Assembly (NCBI GenBank): GCA_963799315.1
Contig: CAWCWP010000003.1
Coordinates: 62,001 to 126,000 of the forward strand
DNA: 64,000 nt
Source: Parerythrobacter_A sp963799315
GTDB lineage: Bacteria > Pseudomonadota > Alphaproteobacteria > Sphingomonadales > Sphingomonadaceae
Reading direction: 5' to 3'
The notes beneath the pieces are model-generated. The model worked only from the letters and a program-made list of their open reading frames with translations, searched no databases and had not been told where the DNA came from. A program made the position numbers and the translations under genes. Positions 20,078-30,102 of this stretch are shown one piece after another. Position 1 is the first letter of the stretch. Each line of letters begins with the position of its first letter.

Positions 20078-21133
20078 ATGCGCCTTCGCTTTCTTGCTCC
20101 GCTTTTCCTGCTTGCCGCCGCAAATCCCGCTATGGCGCAAGATACCGACGCCGAGACGGAACCCCGTTGGTCGTTCGCTATCCACGGTGGGGCGGGGACC
20201 ATCCTGCGAGAGAACATGACGGCGGCGCAGCAGGCGGAATACGAGGCGGCATTACAGTCCGCGCTGGATGCGGGCGCTGCGGTGCTGCGCGACGGGGGCA
20301 CGGCGATGGATGCGGTGAAGGCCGCCATCGTGCCGCTGGAGGACGACCCCAAGTTCAACGCCGGGCGTGGCGCCGTCTTTACTTGGGAAGGCGAGAACGA
20401 GCTGGATGCGGCGATCATGGACGGGCGCGACCGGAGTGCGGGCGCGGTGACCGGCGTGAAATCGGTGCGCAATCCGATCCTGCTGGCCGAGACGGTGCGT
20501 GCCGACGGTCGGCATGTCTTCCTGAGCGGTGCGGGTGCGGAGGAATTCGCGCGGGACAACGGGTTCGAAACGACGCTGCCGGACTGGTTCGCAACCCCTG
20601 CGCGGCGCGAGGCGCTGGAACGGTTGAAGGCGCGGCAGGTGACTGTGCAGGACGTCGACTACAAGTACGGCACTGTCGGCGCGGTTGCACTGGACAGGCA
20701 AGGCAACATGGCGGCGGGCACCAGCACCGGCGGACTGACCGGCAAGCGCTGGGGCCGGATCGGCGATGCGCCGATGATCGGCGCGGGCACCTATGCCGAC
20801 AACCGCGCCTGCGCCGTCAGTGCGACGGGTGCGGGCGAGTATTTTATCCGCGTGGGTGTGGCGCAGGAAATCTGCGCGCGGTTGCGGTTCATTCGCTCGA
20901 CCGGCTTCCCCGATATGACTGGCGCGCCGATACCCGCCGATGAACGTGCGGCGCTGGCTGAACTGGCCGCCGATGCCGTTCTCGCCGAAGTGAAGGAGCT
21001 GGGCGGTGACGGCGGAGTGATCGTGGTGACGCCCGATGGCGATGCGATCTTCAGCTTCAACACACCCGGCATGTATCGCGGGCGTGCGACCAGCGACGGC
21101 ATGAACGAAGTAGCGATTTTCGCCGAAGAATAG
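20078..21133 (+). CDS. Isoaspartyl peptidase / L-asparaginase (Ntn hydrolase), secreted
   Basis: 351 residues. Signal peptide MRLRFLAPLFLLAAANPAMA, then the type 2 asparaginase fold. The precursor autocleaves before the catalytic Thr, here Thr199 in DYKYGTVGAVALD, giving alpha and beta subunits. Substrate-binding GTSTGGLTGKRWGRIGD and AATGAGEYF-like (here SATGAGEYFIRVG) segments are intact. It hydrolyses beta-aspartyl dipeptides and asparagine. The signal peptide places it in the periplasm, whereas the E. coli enzyme lacks one. Convergent with the RDD gene four bases away. Confidence 0.9.
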   Translation: MRLRFLAPLFLLAAANPAMAQDTDAETEPRWSFAIHGGAGTILRENMTAAQQAEYEAALQSALDAGAAVLRDGGTAMDAVKAAIVPLEDDPKFNAGRGAVFTWEGENELDAAIMDGRDRSAGAVTGVKSVRNPILLAETVRADGRHVFLSGAGAEEFARDNGFETTLPDWFATPARREALERLKARQVTVQDVDYKYGTVGAVALDRQGNMAAGTSTGGLTGKRWGRIGDAPMIGAGTYADNRACAVSATGAGEYFIRVGVAQEICARLRFIRSTGFPDMTGAPIPADERAALAELAADAVLAEVKELGGDGGVIVVTPDGDAIFSFNTPGMYRGRATSDGMNEVAIFAEE

Positions 21134-21136
21134 CGT

Positions 21137-22069
21137 TTAGCTGAACTTGTCCGCCTTGCGCTTGCCGAATTGCATGTCCCCTTCCAGCCGCGCGCGCAGC
21201 TGGCCGTAAAACGCTTCGAGAAACGCGCGCTCGTCGCCCGCGCCGGGGTTCCAGCCGATCTTGGCGCAGATGGTTTCGCACACCGCCACGATGGCCTCGC
21301 GCTGGTCGTCGCGCAGCACGCGTTCCAGCGTCTGCAATTCGTATTCGCCATAAACGGACAGCTCTTCCGCGCCGAATGCATATGCGGTGCCGGTCACATC
21401 GCTCGCGCCGCCCTGTCGCGCCGCACCGGTGGTGGACAGCACGGTACCCAGCTTCGCGCGCGGCGCTTCGACCACCCAGGTGCCCGCAACCACGTCGCCT
21501 GCGCGCAAGGCATCGCGGTTGAAGAACGGAAACAGCATGAACACCGCGAACCAGGCGAGGCCCGCCCATCCGGCATTGCCCGCTTCGCCGCTTGGCGCAA
21601 TGAGCAGCAGGACCAGCGGCAGGAACAGCTCGATATCGCGCAACAGATTGCGCGCGATGACCGCTTCGGGTGTCAGCCGCCCGCCATCGCGGCTGGCCAC
21701 GCGGATACCGGTGGCGCGTTTGCCGGGCGTCGCGCCGCGCGGCCCCAGCTCGAACGCCATGAAATAGCCGTTCCACGCCGCGAACCAGAACACCGATATG
21801 ACGATGAGCAGGAACTCTCCCGCCGCCGTATTGCCGGTATCGTCGATAGCGGACAGCGAACCGAAAAACAGGTAGATCAGCAGCAGCGTCACCACGATCG
21901 TCGTCACCAGCAGGATCAGGTAATCGATAATCAGCGCCCCGGCCCGCGCGCTGCGGGTGGCGACCGTGATCGGCAGGGCGATGCCTTCGGGCGTGATGAT
22001 CGTGCGCTGTCGCTTGGCCTTGAAGGCCAGGTGCGGATTTACGCTCGGCGAGATCTGCACTGTGGTCAT
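21137..22069 (-). CDS. RDD-family membrane protein
   Basis: 310 residues. RDD family signature near residues 40-50 (ARAGALIIDYLIL), with ATPGKRATGIRV in the second conserved stretch; about four transmembrane helices in the first 190 residues and a soluble C-terminal domain. Function is unknown, but RDD genes often sit, as here, at the end of SpoIIM/DUF58/MoxR operons. The start ATG overlaps the SpoIIM-like stop by four bases. Confidence 0.82.
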   Translation of the reverse strand: MTTVQISPSVNPHLAFKAKRQRTIITPEGIALPITVATRSARAGALIIDYLILLVTTIVVTLLLIYLFFGSLSAIDDTGNTAAGEFLLIVISVFWFAAWNGYFMAFELGPRGATPGKRATGIRVASRDGGRLTPEAVIARNLLRDIELFLPLVLLLIAPSGEAGNAGWAGLAWFAVFMLFPFFNRDALRAGDVVAGTWVVEAPRAKLGTVLSTTGAARQGGASDVTGTAYAFGAEELSVYGEYELQTLERVLRDDQREAIVAVCETICAKIGWNPGAGDERAFLEAFYGQLRARLEGDMQFGKRKADKFS

Positions 22070-23139
22070 GTTGCCGGTGCCTCGTCTGTATTCTTGCCGG
22101 ACCGGCCGAACGCGAAGAAATAGGTCAGCCAGAAGACCAGCATGAACCCGCCAAGCAGACCACGCGTTTCGGTGCTGGCAAGCTGGCGCGGAAAAGCTTC
22201 GAGCAGGGCCGCGACGATCATCATCAGCGTGACGCCGACCATTACGATGGCCCCGCGCTGCCCGCTATGCGCTGCTGCCGCAAGGATGGTGCGTTGTCCC
22301 GGAAACGCCATCTTGCGTCCCACATGAAGCCCGGCTGCTCCCGCCAGAAGGATGCCGAAAAACTCGGTTGTCCCGTGCACCGCGAGCCATGCGGCGAATT
22401 CACCGGTCAGTCCCTGCGAATGATACAACCACAGGAAAGCGCCCAGAACTGCCATATTCTGCACCAGCAGCAGCAGCGTCGGCACGCCGAACGCAAAGCC
22501 CAGCGCGAAGGCGAGGATGCAGACCCCGGCATTGTTTGTGAACAGCTGCGCGGCGAAGGCGGACATGCCTTCCGCGCTGTCCTCCACCTTCAGCGATTCG
22601 ATCAGCACTTCGCGGCTGGCACCGGGTTGTCGCATGTCGGCGAACTGGCTGGGAACGAGGGTGTAGAACCACTCCGTGTCGCGCGCGACCAGCAGCCAGC
22701 CGACCACCGTGCCCGCCACCATCACGAACGCGGCGATGCAGATATCGAGCCATATCGCGCGCACTGCACGGCTCAGATCGCCGCCGAGGAACTTGCGAAA
22801 CCATGCGGCAAGCCCTTGGCGCGGGCCGTAAACCTGGAACCAGCCTCGCTGTACCAGCGATTCAAGATAGCCGATGGTCGCCGCATCGAGCGAAGTGTCG
22901 CGCGCCACCGCAAGGCTGGACGCGGCAAGACGATACAAGGCGGGCAAGGCGAGCACATCGTCGTCCGACAGGCGGCGGGTGCGCCCCTTTTCCATCGCGG
23001 TCAGGATCGCGTCGAGCCGGGTCCAGTCGCCTTCGCGCTCCAGCCGGAAGCGGTCCGACCGCAGCGCCGCCGCTTCGATGGCGGAGGGCGCATCGATAGG
23101 GGCGGACACCGTACCCTTGGTGGCGGGAATAGCGCTCAT
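22066..23139 (-). CDS. Stage II sporulation protein M-like membrane protein
   Basis: 357 residues. A cytoplasmic N-terminal helical region (RLSDDDVLALPALYRL), then about five to six transmembrane helices, including VCILAFALGFAFGVPTLLLL and LAVHGTTEFFGILLAGAAG. The VHGxxE...P.G pattern marks the SpoIIM/DUF95 family. The organism is not a spore former; in proteobacteria these genes belong to MoxR operons and probably shape membrane complexes. Start ATG 23139 lies 13 bases from the DUF58 stop. Confidence 0.85.
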   Translation of the reverse strand: MSAIPATKGTVSAPIDAPSAIEAAALRSDRFRLEREGDWTRLDAILTAMEKGRTRRLSDDDVLALPALYRLAASSLAVARDTSLDAATIGYLESLVQRGWFQVYGPRQGLAAWFRKFLGGDLSRAVRAIWLDICIAAFVMVAGTVVGWLLVARDTEWFYTLVPSQFADMRQPGASREVLIESLKVEDSAEGMSAFAAQLFTNNAGVCILAFALGFAFGVPTLLLLVQNMAVLGAFLWLYHSQGLTGEFAAWLAVHGTTEFFGILLAGAAGLHVGRKMAFPGQRTILAAAAHSGQRGAIVMVGVTLMMIVAALLEAFPRQLASTETRGLLGGFMLVFWLTYFFAFGRSGKNTDEAPAT

Positions 23140-23152
23140 CCAATCGTACCCC

Positions 23153-24467
23153 TCATCCGATTGTACCGGCGCGTTTGATGTCGAGATAGCGGTCGATCAG
23201 GCGATAACCGATGCGGTCCCACGGTGCCTCGATAATATCGACGCCCATCCGTCGCAGCCGCTCCATCACCAGCGCGCGTTGCCGTGTCAGCGTATCGGCA
23301 GTGACGGCAACCGCCAGATCGCCGATATCGTGCAAGTCGGCATCGACCAGCGCGGACAGTTCGGCATCTTCGGGGGTTACGAACAGCACGAGGTGCTTCT
23401 TCACCAGCCGCCCGACGCTCTCGATCATGCGTTCCGCGCCAGTGGGATCGGTGAAATCGGTAAACAGCACGATCAAGCGAACGACGCTGGAGCCGGCTGG
23501 TCAGCGTCGCCAGCGCCAGCGTGAAATTGGGTTCCTCCGCATGGTAATCCAGCTCGCCCGCCGCCGCCTGCAAACGGTGGAACAGGCGCGGATCGCCGAC
23601 GAACGGCGTCATGACGTCGGGCGTGCGCGCAAAGCCGAACAGCGCAACCCGATCGCCGCCCTTCAGTGCGACGTAGGATGCGGTCAGCGCGGCGGATACC
23701 ACCCGGTCGAGACGCGGCAGGCCGTCCACGGGTTCGCACATCGCCTGTCCGCAATCGAAGGCGAACACGATCTGGTTGTTGCGCTCGCTTTCGTTCTCGC
23801 GGGCGTAGAGCTTGGTGTGGCGCGCGCTGGCCTTCCAGTCGATCCGGCGGCGGTCCATGCCCGGCTCGTATTCGCTCAAGGCCTCGAACTGCGTGCCTTC
23901 GCCGCGAATGCGCCGCGCGATCAGCCCGAACTGGGCATCGCGCAAATGGTTTTGCAGAGCGGGCGAACGGACGGGCGACAGGTCGGGCCAGACGCGGATG
24001 GTATGCGCGATATCGTGGCGCACTTGCCGCGCACCGAGGCCCAGCGGCCCGGACCATTGCAGCCACATCCGCGTCAACGGGGCGGGTCCGCGACGGGTCG
24101 GTTTCAGCGCGATGCCGCCCTGTAGGCGCTCGCTATCGGCGTCATACGACAACCTGAAGGTCGCTCGCCCGGTATCAGCCAGCCGCGGGTCCAGCTCGAA
24201 AGCGGCACGGGGGGGAGCGCCCCCGGCACGTCCCGTAAAAACGCAGCTGAGCGCAAGCTGCGTATCGGTGCCGACTTCGGCATCGGTCGGAGCGTGAAAT
24301 TGCCAGTCGTCAAGGCGTCCGGCCATCAATCCGTCGAGCACGATCAACACCAGCAGCGCGACGCCCAGGGCTGGCGCGATCGTCCATGCCCCTGGCGCAG
24401 CGGACGCCAACACGATGGCCACCGGCGCGGCCAGCGCAATCGCCCAGGCCGCGCGCGTGGTCGGCAC
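23153..24467 (-). CDS. DUF58 (vWA-like) protein (frameshifted)
   Basis: About 437 residues after removal of one base near 23481. Two N-terminal transmembrane helices (AIALAAPVAIVLASAAPGAW and the next), then the DUF58 core: FEALSEYEPGMDRRRIDWKASAR and the vWA metal-site-like FAFDCGQAMC. The second half resumes at IVLFTDFTDP and ends RYLDIKRAGTIG. DUF58 proteins partner with MoxR ATPases, probably in assembling envelope or metalloprotein complexes. GTG 24467 is the first start codon in frame, but coding-like sequence (RAGWDRLPAWRLPIVP) extends upstream to about 24530, so the true start may be further out. Confidence 0.8.
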
Positions 24468-24529
24468 GATTGGCAGGCGCCATGCCGGCAGGCGGTCCCA
24501 TCCGGCACGCAGAAAGGCGGCGATGCGGC

Positions 24530-25525
24530 TCAGCGCGGTGCCTCCGTGCTTTCGACCAGCTCGCCGACCAGCTCTTCCATCGACCGGCCTTCGATTTCGG
24601 CAGCGGGGCTGAGCGTCAGGCGATGGCGCAGGACGGCGGTGGCCAGCGCCTTCACATCATCGGGAATGACATAATCGCGCCCTTCCAGCGCAGCACGGGC
24701 GCGGGCGGCATTGGCCAGCAGGATGGCGGCGCGCGGGCTGGCACCGCTGGCGATATCGGCATGTTCGCGCGTGGCCCGAACCAGTCGCACGACGTAGCGG
24801 GTGATGTCGTCGGCCACCGTGACGGATCCGACCGCCGCAACCGCATCCGAAAGCTTTGCCGCATCGGTAACGGCGGACAGGCCCAGATCGGCGGGCCGCT
24901 GCGGCCCCTGCCGTTCGCCGAAGCGCGTCACGATGCGCGCTTCTTCTTCCTCGTCCGGGTAAGACACCAGCAGCTTGAACGCGAACCGGTCCAGTTGCGC
25001 TTCGGGCAGGGGATAGACGCCCTGGTTCTCGATCGGGTTCTGCGTCGCCACAACCATGAACCGTTCGGGCAGGGCGTGCGTTTCGCCGTCCAGCGTCACG
25101 CGCCGCTCCTGCATCGCTTCCAGCAAGGCCGCCTGCGTCTTGGGCGGTGTGCGGTTGATCTCGTCCGCCAGCAGCAGTTCGCAGAAGATCGGCCCGCGAG
25201 TCAGGGTGAACTGGCTGGTTTGGAAATTGAACAGGTTGGAGCCGACGATATCGCCCGGCAGCAAGTCCGGCGTGAACTGGATACGTCCGTATTCGAGGCC
25301 CAGCGCGGTGGAAAAGCACTGCGCCAGAAACGTCTTCGCGGTGCCCGGCGGCCCTTCCAGCAGGACATGCCCCTGGCTCAGCAAAGCGACCAGCAGATGC
25401 TCCATGATGTCTTCCTGCCCGACGACACCTTTCGCCACTTCATTGCGGATCGCAGCGGCAAGGGCGCGCACATCGTCCAGCGTTGTGGCAGCGTTCGGCG
25501 AGGGGGTCTGTGGTGTATCGGTCAT
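24530..25525 (-). CDS. MoxR-family AAA+ ATPase
   Basis: 331 residues. Walker A EGPPGTAKT, Walker B LLLADEINRTPPKTQAALLEAMQE, sensor 1 FMVVATQNPIE, and the lid domain ending SPRAAILLANAARARA. MoxR ATPases remodel or load cofactors into protein complexes and are nearly always coupled to DUF58/vWA partners, as here. The start overlaps the DUF4350 stop by four bases. Confidence 0.93.
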   Translation of the reverse strand: MTDTPQTPSPNAATTLDDVRALAAAIRNEVAKGVVGQEDIMEHLLVALLSQGHVLLEGPPGTAKTFLAQCFSTALGLEYGRIQFTPDLLPGDIVGSNLFNFQTSQFTLTRGPIFCELLLADEINRTPPKTQAALLEAMQERRVTLDGETHALPERFMVVATQNPIENQGVYPLPEAQLDRFAFKLLVSYPDEEEEARIVTRFGERQGPQRPADLGLSAVTDAAKLSDAVAAVGSVTVADDITRYVVRLVRATREHADIASGASPRAAILLANAARARAALEGRDYVIPDDVKALATAVLRHRLTLSPAAEIEGRSMEELVGELVESTEAPR

Positions 25526-26871
25526 GACGGGCGCAGTTTCCTTTCGAGCGTCTTCAACGCGTCGGCGGCATTCAGGATAGCGGTAGGCGTGCGGGCGTTT
25601 TGCAATTCCGCAAGCCTTCGGGTCGGGGCGGTTTCATCGGGCAGGCGGCGTGCAAGCGCAGCGTCCAGCGTCGCATCGTCGGGTGCATCGAGCGACAGCG
25701 CATCGGCCAGTTTGCCACGCATCACGGCAGCATATGGTCCGGCGAGCAGGTGCAGGCGTCCGGTCCGGCGGATGAAGTCCGCGCCATTGCGGACCAGCTG
25801 CGTCTTGCCGAATGCGATTGCGCGATCCTCCGCCACGGCAGGGCCGAACCGCAGCATCGCGCGCCAGCCCACTACGAACATCGCGATCAGCAGGCACAGT
25901 GTCGCGGCGAGGAAAGGCGGGGTGAACGCGAGCGTCAGCAGGTTCTCGCCGCCGCCCAGCCCGTTCAGCGTTACGTCGAACACCACATCGTAATCGCCGC
26001 CATCCATCGCGAGGTCCACGACGGCATGGGCGAGCTGCGCGCGGCTGCGGTCGGAAAACCCGTAATTGTTGAACAGGTCGGGTTCGGCGACGACGATGAT
26101 GCCGTATTGGCTGCCCGCGTAATCGTCCTCGTCGTAGGAGATTTCGCGGCCCATCGCGGCTTCTTCATAAGCGGGGTAGATGCCGCCATCATCGAGATAG
26201 CCGACCAGCGGCGCGTTGTCGGCCGTACTGACGAGCGGCGTCAGATTCCCTGCATCGCGGCCCGGTGCGAAGGACTGCGTTACATCCGGTCGTGCCAGTC
26301 GACCCCTGCTGCCGAGACCCGCCCAATCCTGCGACTGTTTTTCCAACGCAAGCGTGAATTCCGGTGCATCGAGATAAGTGCGACCCTCAAGCTCCTGCGT
26401 TTCGTCCGGCAGTTCTTCTGTCCATTCGGGCGTGGCCGGTTTGCCCAGCCTGACCCAACCTTCTTCGACATCCTCGTCGGTGAAAAAGGATGCCGGGGCC
26501 GCGTTCCATTTGGGCAGGATCAGTAGGGTCGGCCCGGTATAGCGCCGCTCGTCCAGTATTTCGGCAACCGCTTCGGCATCGGTGTAACGGGGCGGGGTCA
26601 GCACCAGCAAGTCGGGTTCGTCCAAGGCGGACCGGCTGCGCGAGACACGAACGGTGTGCCCTTCCGCCTCCAGATATTCGGCGAGTGCGGCGTATCCGGT
26701 TAGCCCGCGACTGGCAGCATGCGCCTGCCCGTCATTGTCCGAGCCGCCGGTCTGGTTGGTGCCGATGAAATACAGCGTGGCAAGAAACGCCAGTGCGCCG
26801 AACAGCAGCAGCGCCAGCACGACACGCGGATCGAATGCGCTCGGCGTGCGTCCTGCCACCGCGTCGGTCAT
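25522..26871 (-). CDS. DUF4350-containing membrane protein
   Basis: About 449 residues from ATG 26871. One N-terminal helix (VVLALLLFGALAFLATLYFI), the DUF4350 region (TGYAALAEYLEAEGHTVRVS, LLVLTPPRYTDAEA), and a second helix near residue 320 (FLAATLCLLIAMFVVGWRAML), with a soluble C-terminus. DUF4350 resembles a GATase/IFT52-like ligand-binding fold and is found in MoxR operons, but its role is not known. ATGA overlaps occur at both ends. Confidence 0.8.
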   Translation of the reverse strand: MTDAVAGRTPSAFDPRVVLALLLFGALAFLATLYFIGTNQTGGSDNDGQAHAASRGLTGYAALAEYLEAEGHTVRVSRSRSALDEPDLLVLTPPRYTDAEAVAEILDERRYTGPTLLILPKWNAAPASFFTDEDVEEGWVRLGKPATPEWTEELPDETQELEGRTYLDAPEFTLALEKQSQDWAGLGSRGRLARPDVTQSFAPGRDAGNLTPLVSTADNAPLVGYLDDGGIYPAYEEAAMGREISYDEDDYAGSQYGIIVVAEPDLFNNYGFSDRSRAQLAHAVVDLAMDGGDYDVVFDVTLNGLGGGENLLTLAFTPPFLAATLCLLIAMFVVGWRAMLRFGPAVAEDRAIAFGKTQLVRNGADFIRRTGRLHLLAGPYAAVMRGKLADALSLDAPDDATLDAALARRLPDETAPTRRLAELQNARTPTAILNAADALKTLERKLRPS

Positions 26872-27560
26872 CGTCGTTCGCCAGAGGAATCGAGGGATTG
26901 CAGCGCGAATTCGGCGTAAGCACTGCGGGCGGTTTCCCAATCGGAGCGTGCCAGCGGTTTCAGCGCGAACAGGCTACGCTCCACCCGCTCGGCGATGATG
27001 GCAAAGGTGCGCCGCGCCGCATCGGGCAGGGCGGCAAGACCGGCCAGCTCGCGCGCCGTGCTGGACGGTTCCACCCAACCGGGTCGCGCGCTGCCGATCT
27101 GTGCAACGCTGCGTTGCAGCAGCATGTGCGTGGCTTCGTCGAACTGTCCCGCCTCCGCCAGCCGGTCCGCATCGCTGAGCAGGGCCAGCGCCTCCGCGCG
27201 TGCCGGTGTCCACTCGTCAGCTGCGTCGCCTCCTGACACAACGCGTGCGGCAAAAAGCGGGGCGAGCAGGCGATAGAGAAGGAACAGCACCATCAGCACG
27301 GCAGTTGCGATCAGGATGACCTGCACCACCGGCCATGCCGCACCGAACAACTGGCCTACCGGTTCGAGAATATCGGCCAGAAAACGGAAGAAAGCGTCCA
27401 GCCAGCCCGGTTCGCGTGCTTCACGCGGGGCGATGTCCAGCTCGGCATACTGGATGGAGTCGTCGGCGCGAATGGACTCCCAGCTCTCGTCGGACACGCT
27501 CTCGTCCGCGCCTGTGCCGTCGCTCGCTACGTTCGCACCCTGACCCGATTGCATCGTCAC
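26868..27560 (-). CDS. DUF4129-containing protein, first gene of the MoxR operon
   Basis: 230 residues. An acidic N-terminus, one transmembrane helix (VVQVILIATAVLMVLFLLYRLL, residues about 80-102), and a C-terminal DUF4129 domain (EALALLSDADRLAEAGQFDEATHMLL, then RPGWVEPSSTARELAGLA). DUF4129 domains are often fused to transglutaminase-like proteins; here the domain stands alone. It heads the tightly overlapping operon DUF4129-DUF4350-MoxR-DUF58-SpoIIM-RDD and starts 45 bases downstream of the pheA stop, so read-through from pheA is possible. Confidence 0.78.
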   Translation of the reverse strand: MTMQSGQGANVASDGTGADESVSDESWESIRADDSIQYAELDIAPREAREPGWLDAFFRFLADILEPVGQLFGAAWPVVQVILIATAVLMVLFLLYRLLAPLFAARVVSGGDAADEWTPARAEALALLSDADRLAEAGQFDEATHMLLQRSVAQIGSARPGWVEPSSTARELAGLAALPDAARRTFAIIAERVERSLFALKPLARSDWETARSAYAEFALQSLDSSGERR

Positions 27561-27605
27561 ACCGCCATCGGTGGCAGAGCGTCACGCGGCGTGCAAGCGC
27601 GGCGT

Positions 27606-28544
27606 TCAGACATCCTCTGACGCTGCGTTTGCCGGTCCGCGCCGTCGCGCCTGCCGGTAGGTGCCAAGCAGACGCATCGACTTGCAGTGAAACGCCAGCT
27701 CTTCCAGCGCACGGTCGACGCCCGCCTCGCCCGGACGGCCCATGATATCGGCATAGAACATGGTGGCCGAAAAGCTGGCACCGCGCTGGTAGCTTTCCAG
27801 CTTGGTCATATTGACGCCGTTTGTCGCAAACCCGCCCATCGCCTTGTACAGCGCGGCGGGGATGTTCTTCACCTCGAATACCAGCGTCGTGACTACCGCA
27901 TCGTTTGCGGCGAATTGCGCAGGGTCGAGCGGGTCGCTGGCCAGCACGACGAAGCGGGTCATGTTGTCGGCGGCATCCTCAACCCGGTCGTCGGCAATCG
28001 TCAGGCCGTAGAGTTCTGCGGCAAGGCGCGGCGCAATGGCGGCGACGCCGGGATCGCCGCGTTCCGCCACATAAGCGGCGGCCCCTGCGGTATCGGCGTG
28101 GCTGAGCGGCACGATGCCGCGCTCGTGCAAATACCGGCGCGACTGGCCCAGCGCCTGTGGATGGCTGTAAGCGGCGGAAAACGGTCCGGTGCTGCCATCG
28201 GCATGTGGCACCGCCATCAGCGCGTGGGTGATCGGCATGAAATGTTCGCCGACAATGGAAAGGCCGCTTTCGGGCAGCAGGAAATGGATATCCGCCACGC
28301 GCCCGTGCTGGCTGTTCTCGATCGGAATGATCGCACAGCCGGCGCGACCTTGCGTCACCGCGTCCAGCGCATCCTCGAAACTGAAGCAGGGCAGCGGCAG
28401 GAAATCGGGCGTGGCCTCGCCCGCCGCGCGATGCGAATTGGCGCCGGGCGAGCCCTGGAAAGCCACCGCCTGTGCGGGCGCATCGGCGGCGGCGGCACGC
28501 ATGCGGTCGACCATTGCGAGGGCGGGAGCGGGAAAACTGCGCAT
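27606..28544 (-). CDS. pheA: Prephenate dehydratase
   Basis: About 312 residues from ATG 28544 (MRSFPAPALAMVDRMR). It converts prephenate to phenylpyruvate in phenylalanine synthesis. Visible parts are VAFQGSPGANSHRAA, CAIIPIENSQHGRV, the catalytic TRFVVL (Thr-Arg-Phe), and a C-terminal ACT domain with TTLVFEVKNIPAALYKA and TKLESY, the phenylalanine-binding segment that gives feedback control. No chorismate mutase domain is fused. It is divergent from the cytochrome c gene across 148 bases. Confidence 0.95.
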   Translation of the reverse strand: MRSFPAPALAMVDRMRAAAADAPAQAVAFQGSPGANSHRAAGEATPDFLPLPCFSFEDALDAVTQGRAGCAIIPIENSQHGRVADIHFLLPESGLSIVGEHFMPITHALMAVPHADGSTGPFSAAYSHPQALGQSRRYLHERGIVPLSHADTAGAAAYVAERGDPGVAAIAPRLAAELYGLTIADDRVEDAADNMTRFVVLASDPLDPAQFAANDAVVTTLVFEVKNIPAALYKAMGGFATNGVNMTKLESYQRGASFSATMFYADIMGRPGEAGVDRALEELAFHCKSMRLLGTYRQARRRGPANAASEDV

Positions 28545-28692
28545 CGCCGGTTCGCCTAATGGCGCGAACCGCCCGCGACAATGCGTTTCGCGCAAACTCT
28601 CGTGCATTTGCTGCCCTTGCAGTCTTCGCGGGCCGTCAGTATGGCCAATGTGTTCGAATATCCCCTTTTTCTGACGTGGAATTGCGCGACGC

Positions 28693-29391
28693 ATGGAAGA
28701 CCGTACCAATACGATTGCCGGCTGGGTTCTGTTCTGCGGCGTCATCGCCTTGGCGCTCAGCATCGGTTCCGGCATGTATTATCATGCCGACAGCCCGGAA
28801 CGCCCCGAACAGCTGGGCTATGCCGTCGAAGTGGCGGAAGCCGAGGGTGGCGAAAGCGGACCTTCGCTTGCCGAACTGCTCGCTACGGGCAGCGCCGCTG
28901 CGGGCGAGAACGTGTTTGCGAAATGCGTTGCGTGTCACACGATAAACCAGGGCGGTGCGAATGGCACCGGCCCGAACCTGTGGGCCACGATGGGTAAGCC
29001 ACATGCTCATGTCGCAGGCTTCGCTTACAGTTCCGCGCTGAAAGAAGTGCCCGGTAACTGGACATGGGAAGCGATGGACGCCTGGCTGAAAAGCCCGCGC
29101 GGCTATGCGAATGGCACCAAGATGAGCTTCGCCGGTCTGGGCAAGGCCGAAGACCGCGCCAATGTCATGCTGTATCTGGCCGAGAACGGTGGCGGCCCGC
29201 CGCTTCCCGAATTCGTGCCCGAAGCCGAAGGTGAAGAAGGCGGCGAAGCCGTCGAGGGCGAAGAGGGCGCAGAAGCAGCCGAAGGCGTCGATGGTGCCGC
29301 ACCATCCGAAGCGCAGGCCGCTGGCGCGCTGGGTGGTCCGGAAGCGACTGCCGCCAGCCGCACCGGTGCAGGCGGTGGGGCACCCAACTAA
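28693..29391 (+). CDS. Membrane-anchored c-type cytochrome (CycM/c552-like)
   Basis: 232 residues. An uncleaved N-terminal anchor (TIAGWVLFCGVIALALSIG) is followed by one class I cytochrome domain: haem site CVACH, later Met ligand in GTKMSFAGL, and NVMLYLAENG near the end. Such cytochromes carry electrons from bc1 to terminal oxidases. The C-terminal 70 residues are a Glu/Ala/Gly-rich low-complexity tail (EAEGEEGGEAVEGEEGAE), absent from the Bradyrhizobium-type protein and probably flexible. Monocistronic. Confidence 0.9.
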   Translation: MEDRTNTIAGWVLFCGVIALALSIGSGMYYHADSPERPEQLGYAVEVAEAEGGESGPSLAELLATGSAAAGENVFAKCVACHTINQGGANGTGPNLWATMGKPHAHVAGFAYSSALKEVPGNWTWEAMDAWLKSPRGYANGTKMSFAGLGKAEDRANVMLYLAENGGGPPLPEFVPEAEGEEGGEAVEGEEGAEAAEGVDGAAPSEAQAAGALGGPEATAASRTGAGGGAPN

Positions 29392-29427
29392 GGTTCGGGT
29401 GGCGCGCTTATTGGCGCTCCGACCGGT

Positions 29428-30102
29428 CTAGTCTTCGGGTCTCCGCCCTTTGAATTTCTGGGCGACGACATACCACTCTGACGAGCCCTTGCGGCTGGCC
29501 GGGGGCTTGGCGTGTTTGACCGAGCCGAAGTGCTTTTTCAGCAGCGTCAGCAATTCGGTATCGGTTCCGCCCGCCAGCACCTTGGCAACGAAGGCACCGC
29601 CCGGCTCCAGCGTTTCCACGGCGAACCACGCCGCCGCTTCGACCAGAGCCATCGTGCGCAGGTGATCGGTCTGTTTATGGCCGACCGTGTTGGCCGCCAT
29701 GTCGGACATGACGAGATCGGGCGCGCCGTCCAGTTCCGCCGTCAATAGCGCGGGGGCCGCATCGTCCATGAAATCCATTTCCAGGATGACGACGCCTTCG
29801 ATCGGGTCGGTTTCCAGCAGATCGATGCCGACAATCGCCGCCTTGGGCGCGCGCTGGCGCACTACCTGGCTCCAGCCGCCGGGTGCTATGCCAAGATCGA
29901 CGACGCGCTTCACGCCGCGCAGCAAGCCGAACTGGTCGTCCAGTTCGGTCAGCTTGTAAGCGGCGCGGCTGCGATAGCCGTCCACCCTGGCGCGCTTGAC
30001 GTAAGGATCGTTCAACTGGCGTTGCAGCCATTTGGTGCTGGACACGGTGCGCCCGCTGGCGGTGCGGACGCGCTTGTCCGGATGGCGGCCGGAACGGCTC
30101 AT
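29428..30102 (-). CDS. rlmE: 23S rRNA 2'-O-methyltransferase RlmE (FtsJ/RrmJ)
   Basis: 224 residues. It methylates U2552 of 23S rRNA, using SAM. SAM motif VVDLGIAPGGWSQV, catalytic Lys in the RSRAAYKL segment, Asp in VMSDMAANTVGHKQTD, and the late Lys in GGAFVAKVLAGG are present. It has a basic N-terminus typical of alphaproteobacterial members. The start overlaps the Ppx/GppA stop by four bases, a frequent gene pair in this group. Confidence 0.93.
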   Translation of the reverse strand: MSRSGRHPDKRVRTASGRTVSSTKWLQRQLNDPYVKRARVDGYRSRAAYKLTELDDQFGLLRGVKRVVDLGIAPGGWSQVVRQRAPKAAIVGIDLLETDPIEGVVILEMDFMDDAAPALLTAELDGAPDLVMSDMAANTVGHKQTDHLRTMALVEAAAWFAVETLEPGGAFVAKVLAGGTDTELLTLLKKHFGSVKHAKPPASRKGSSEWYVVAQKFKGRRPED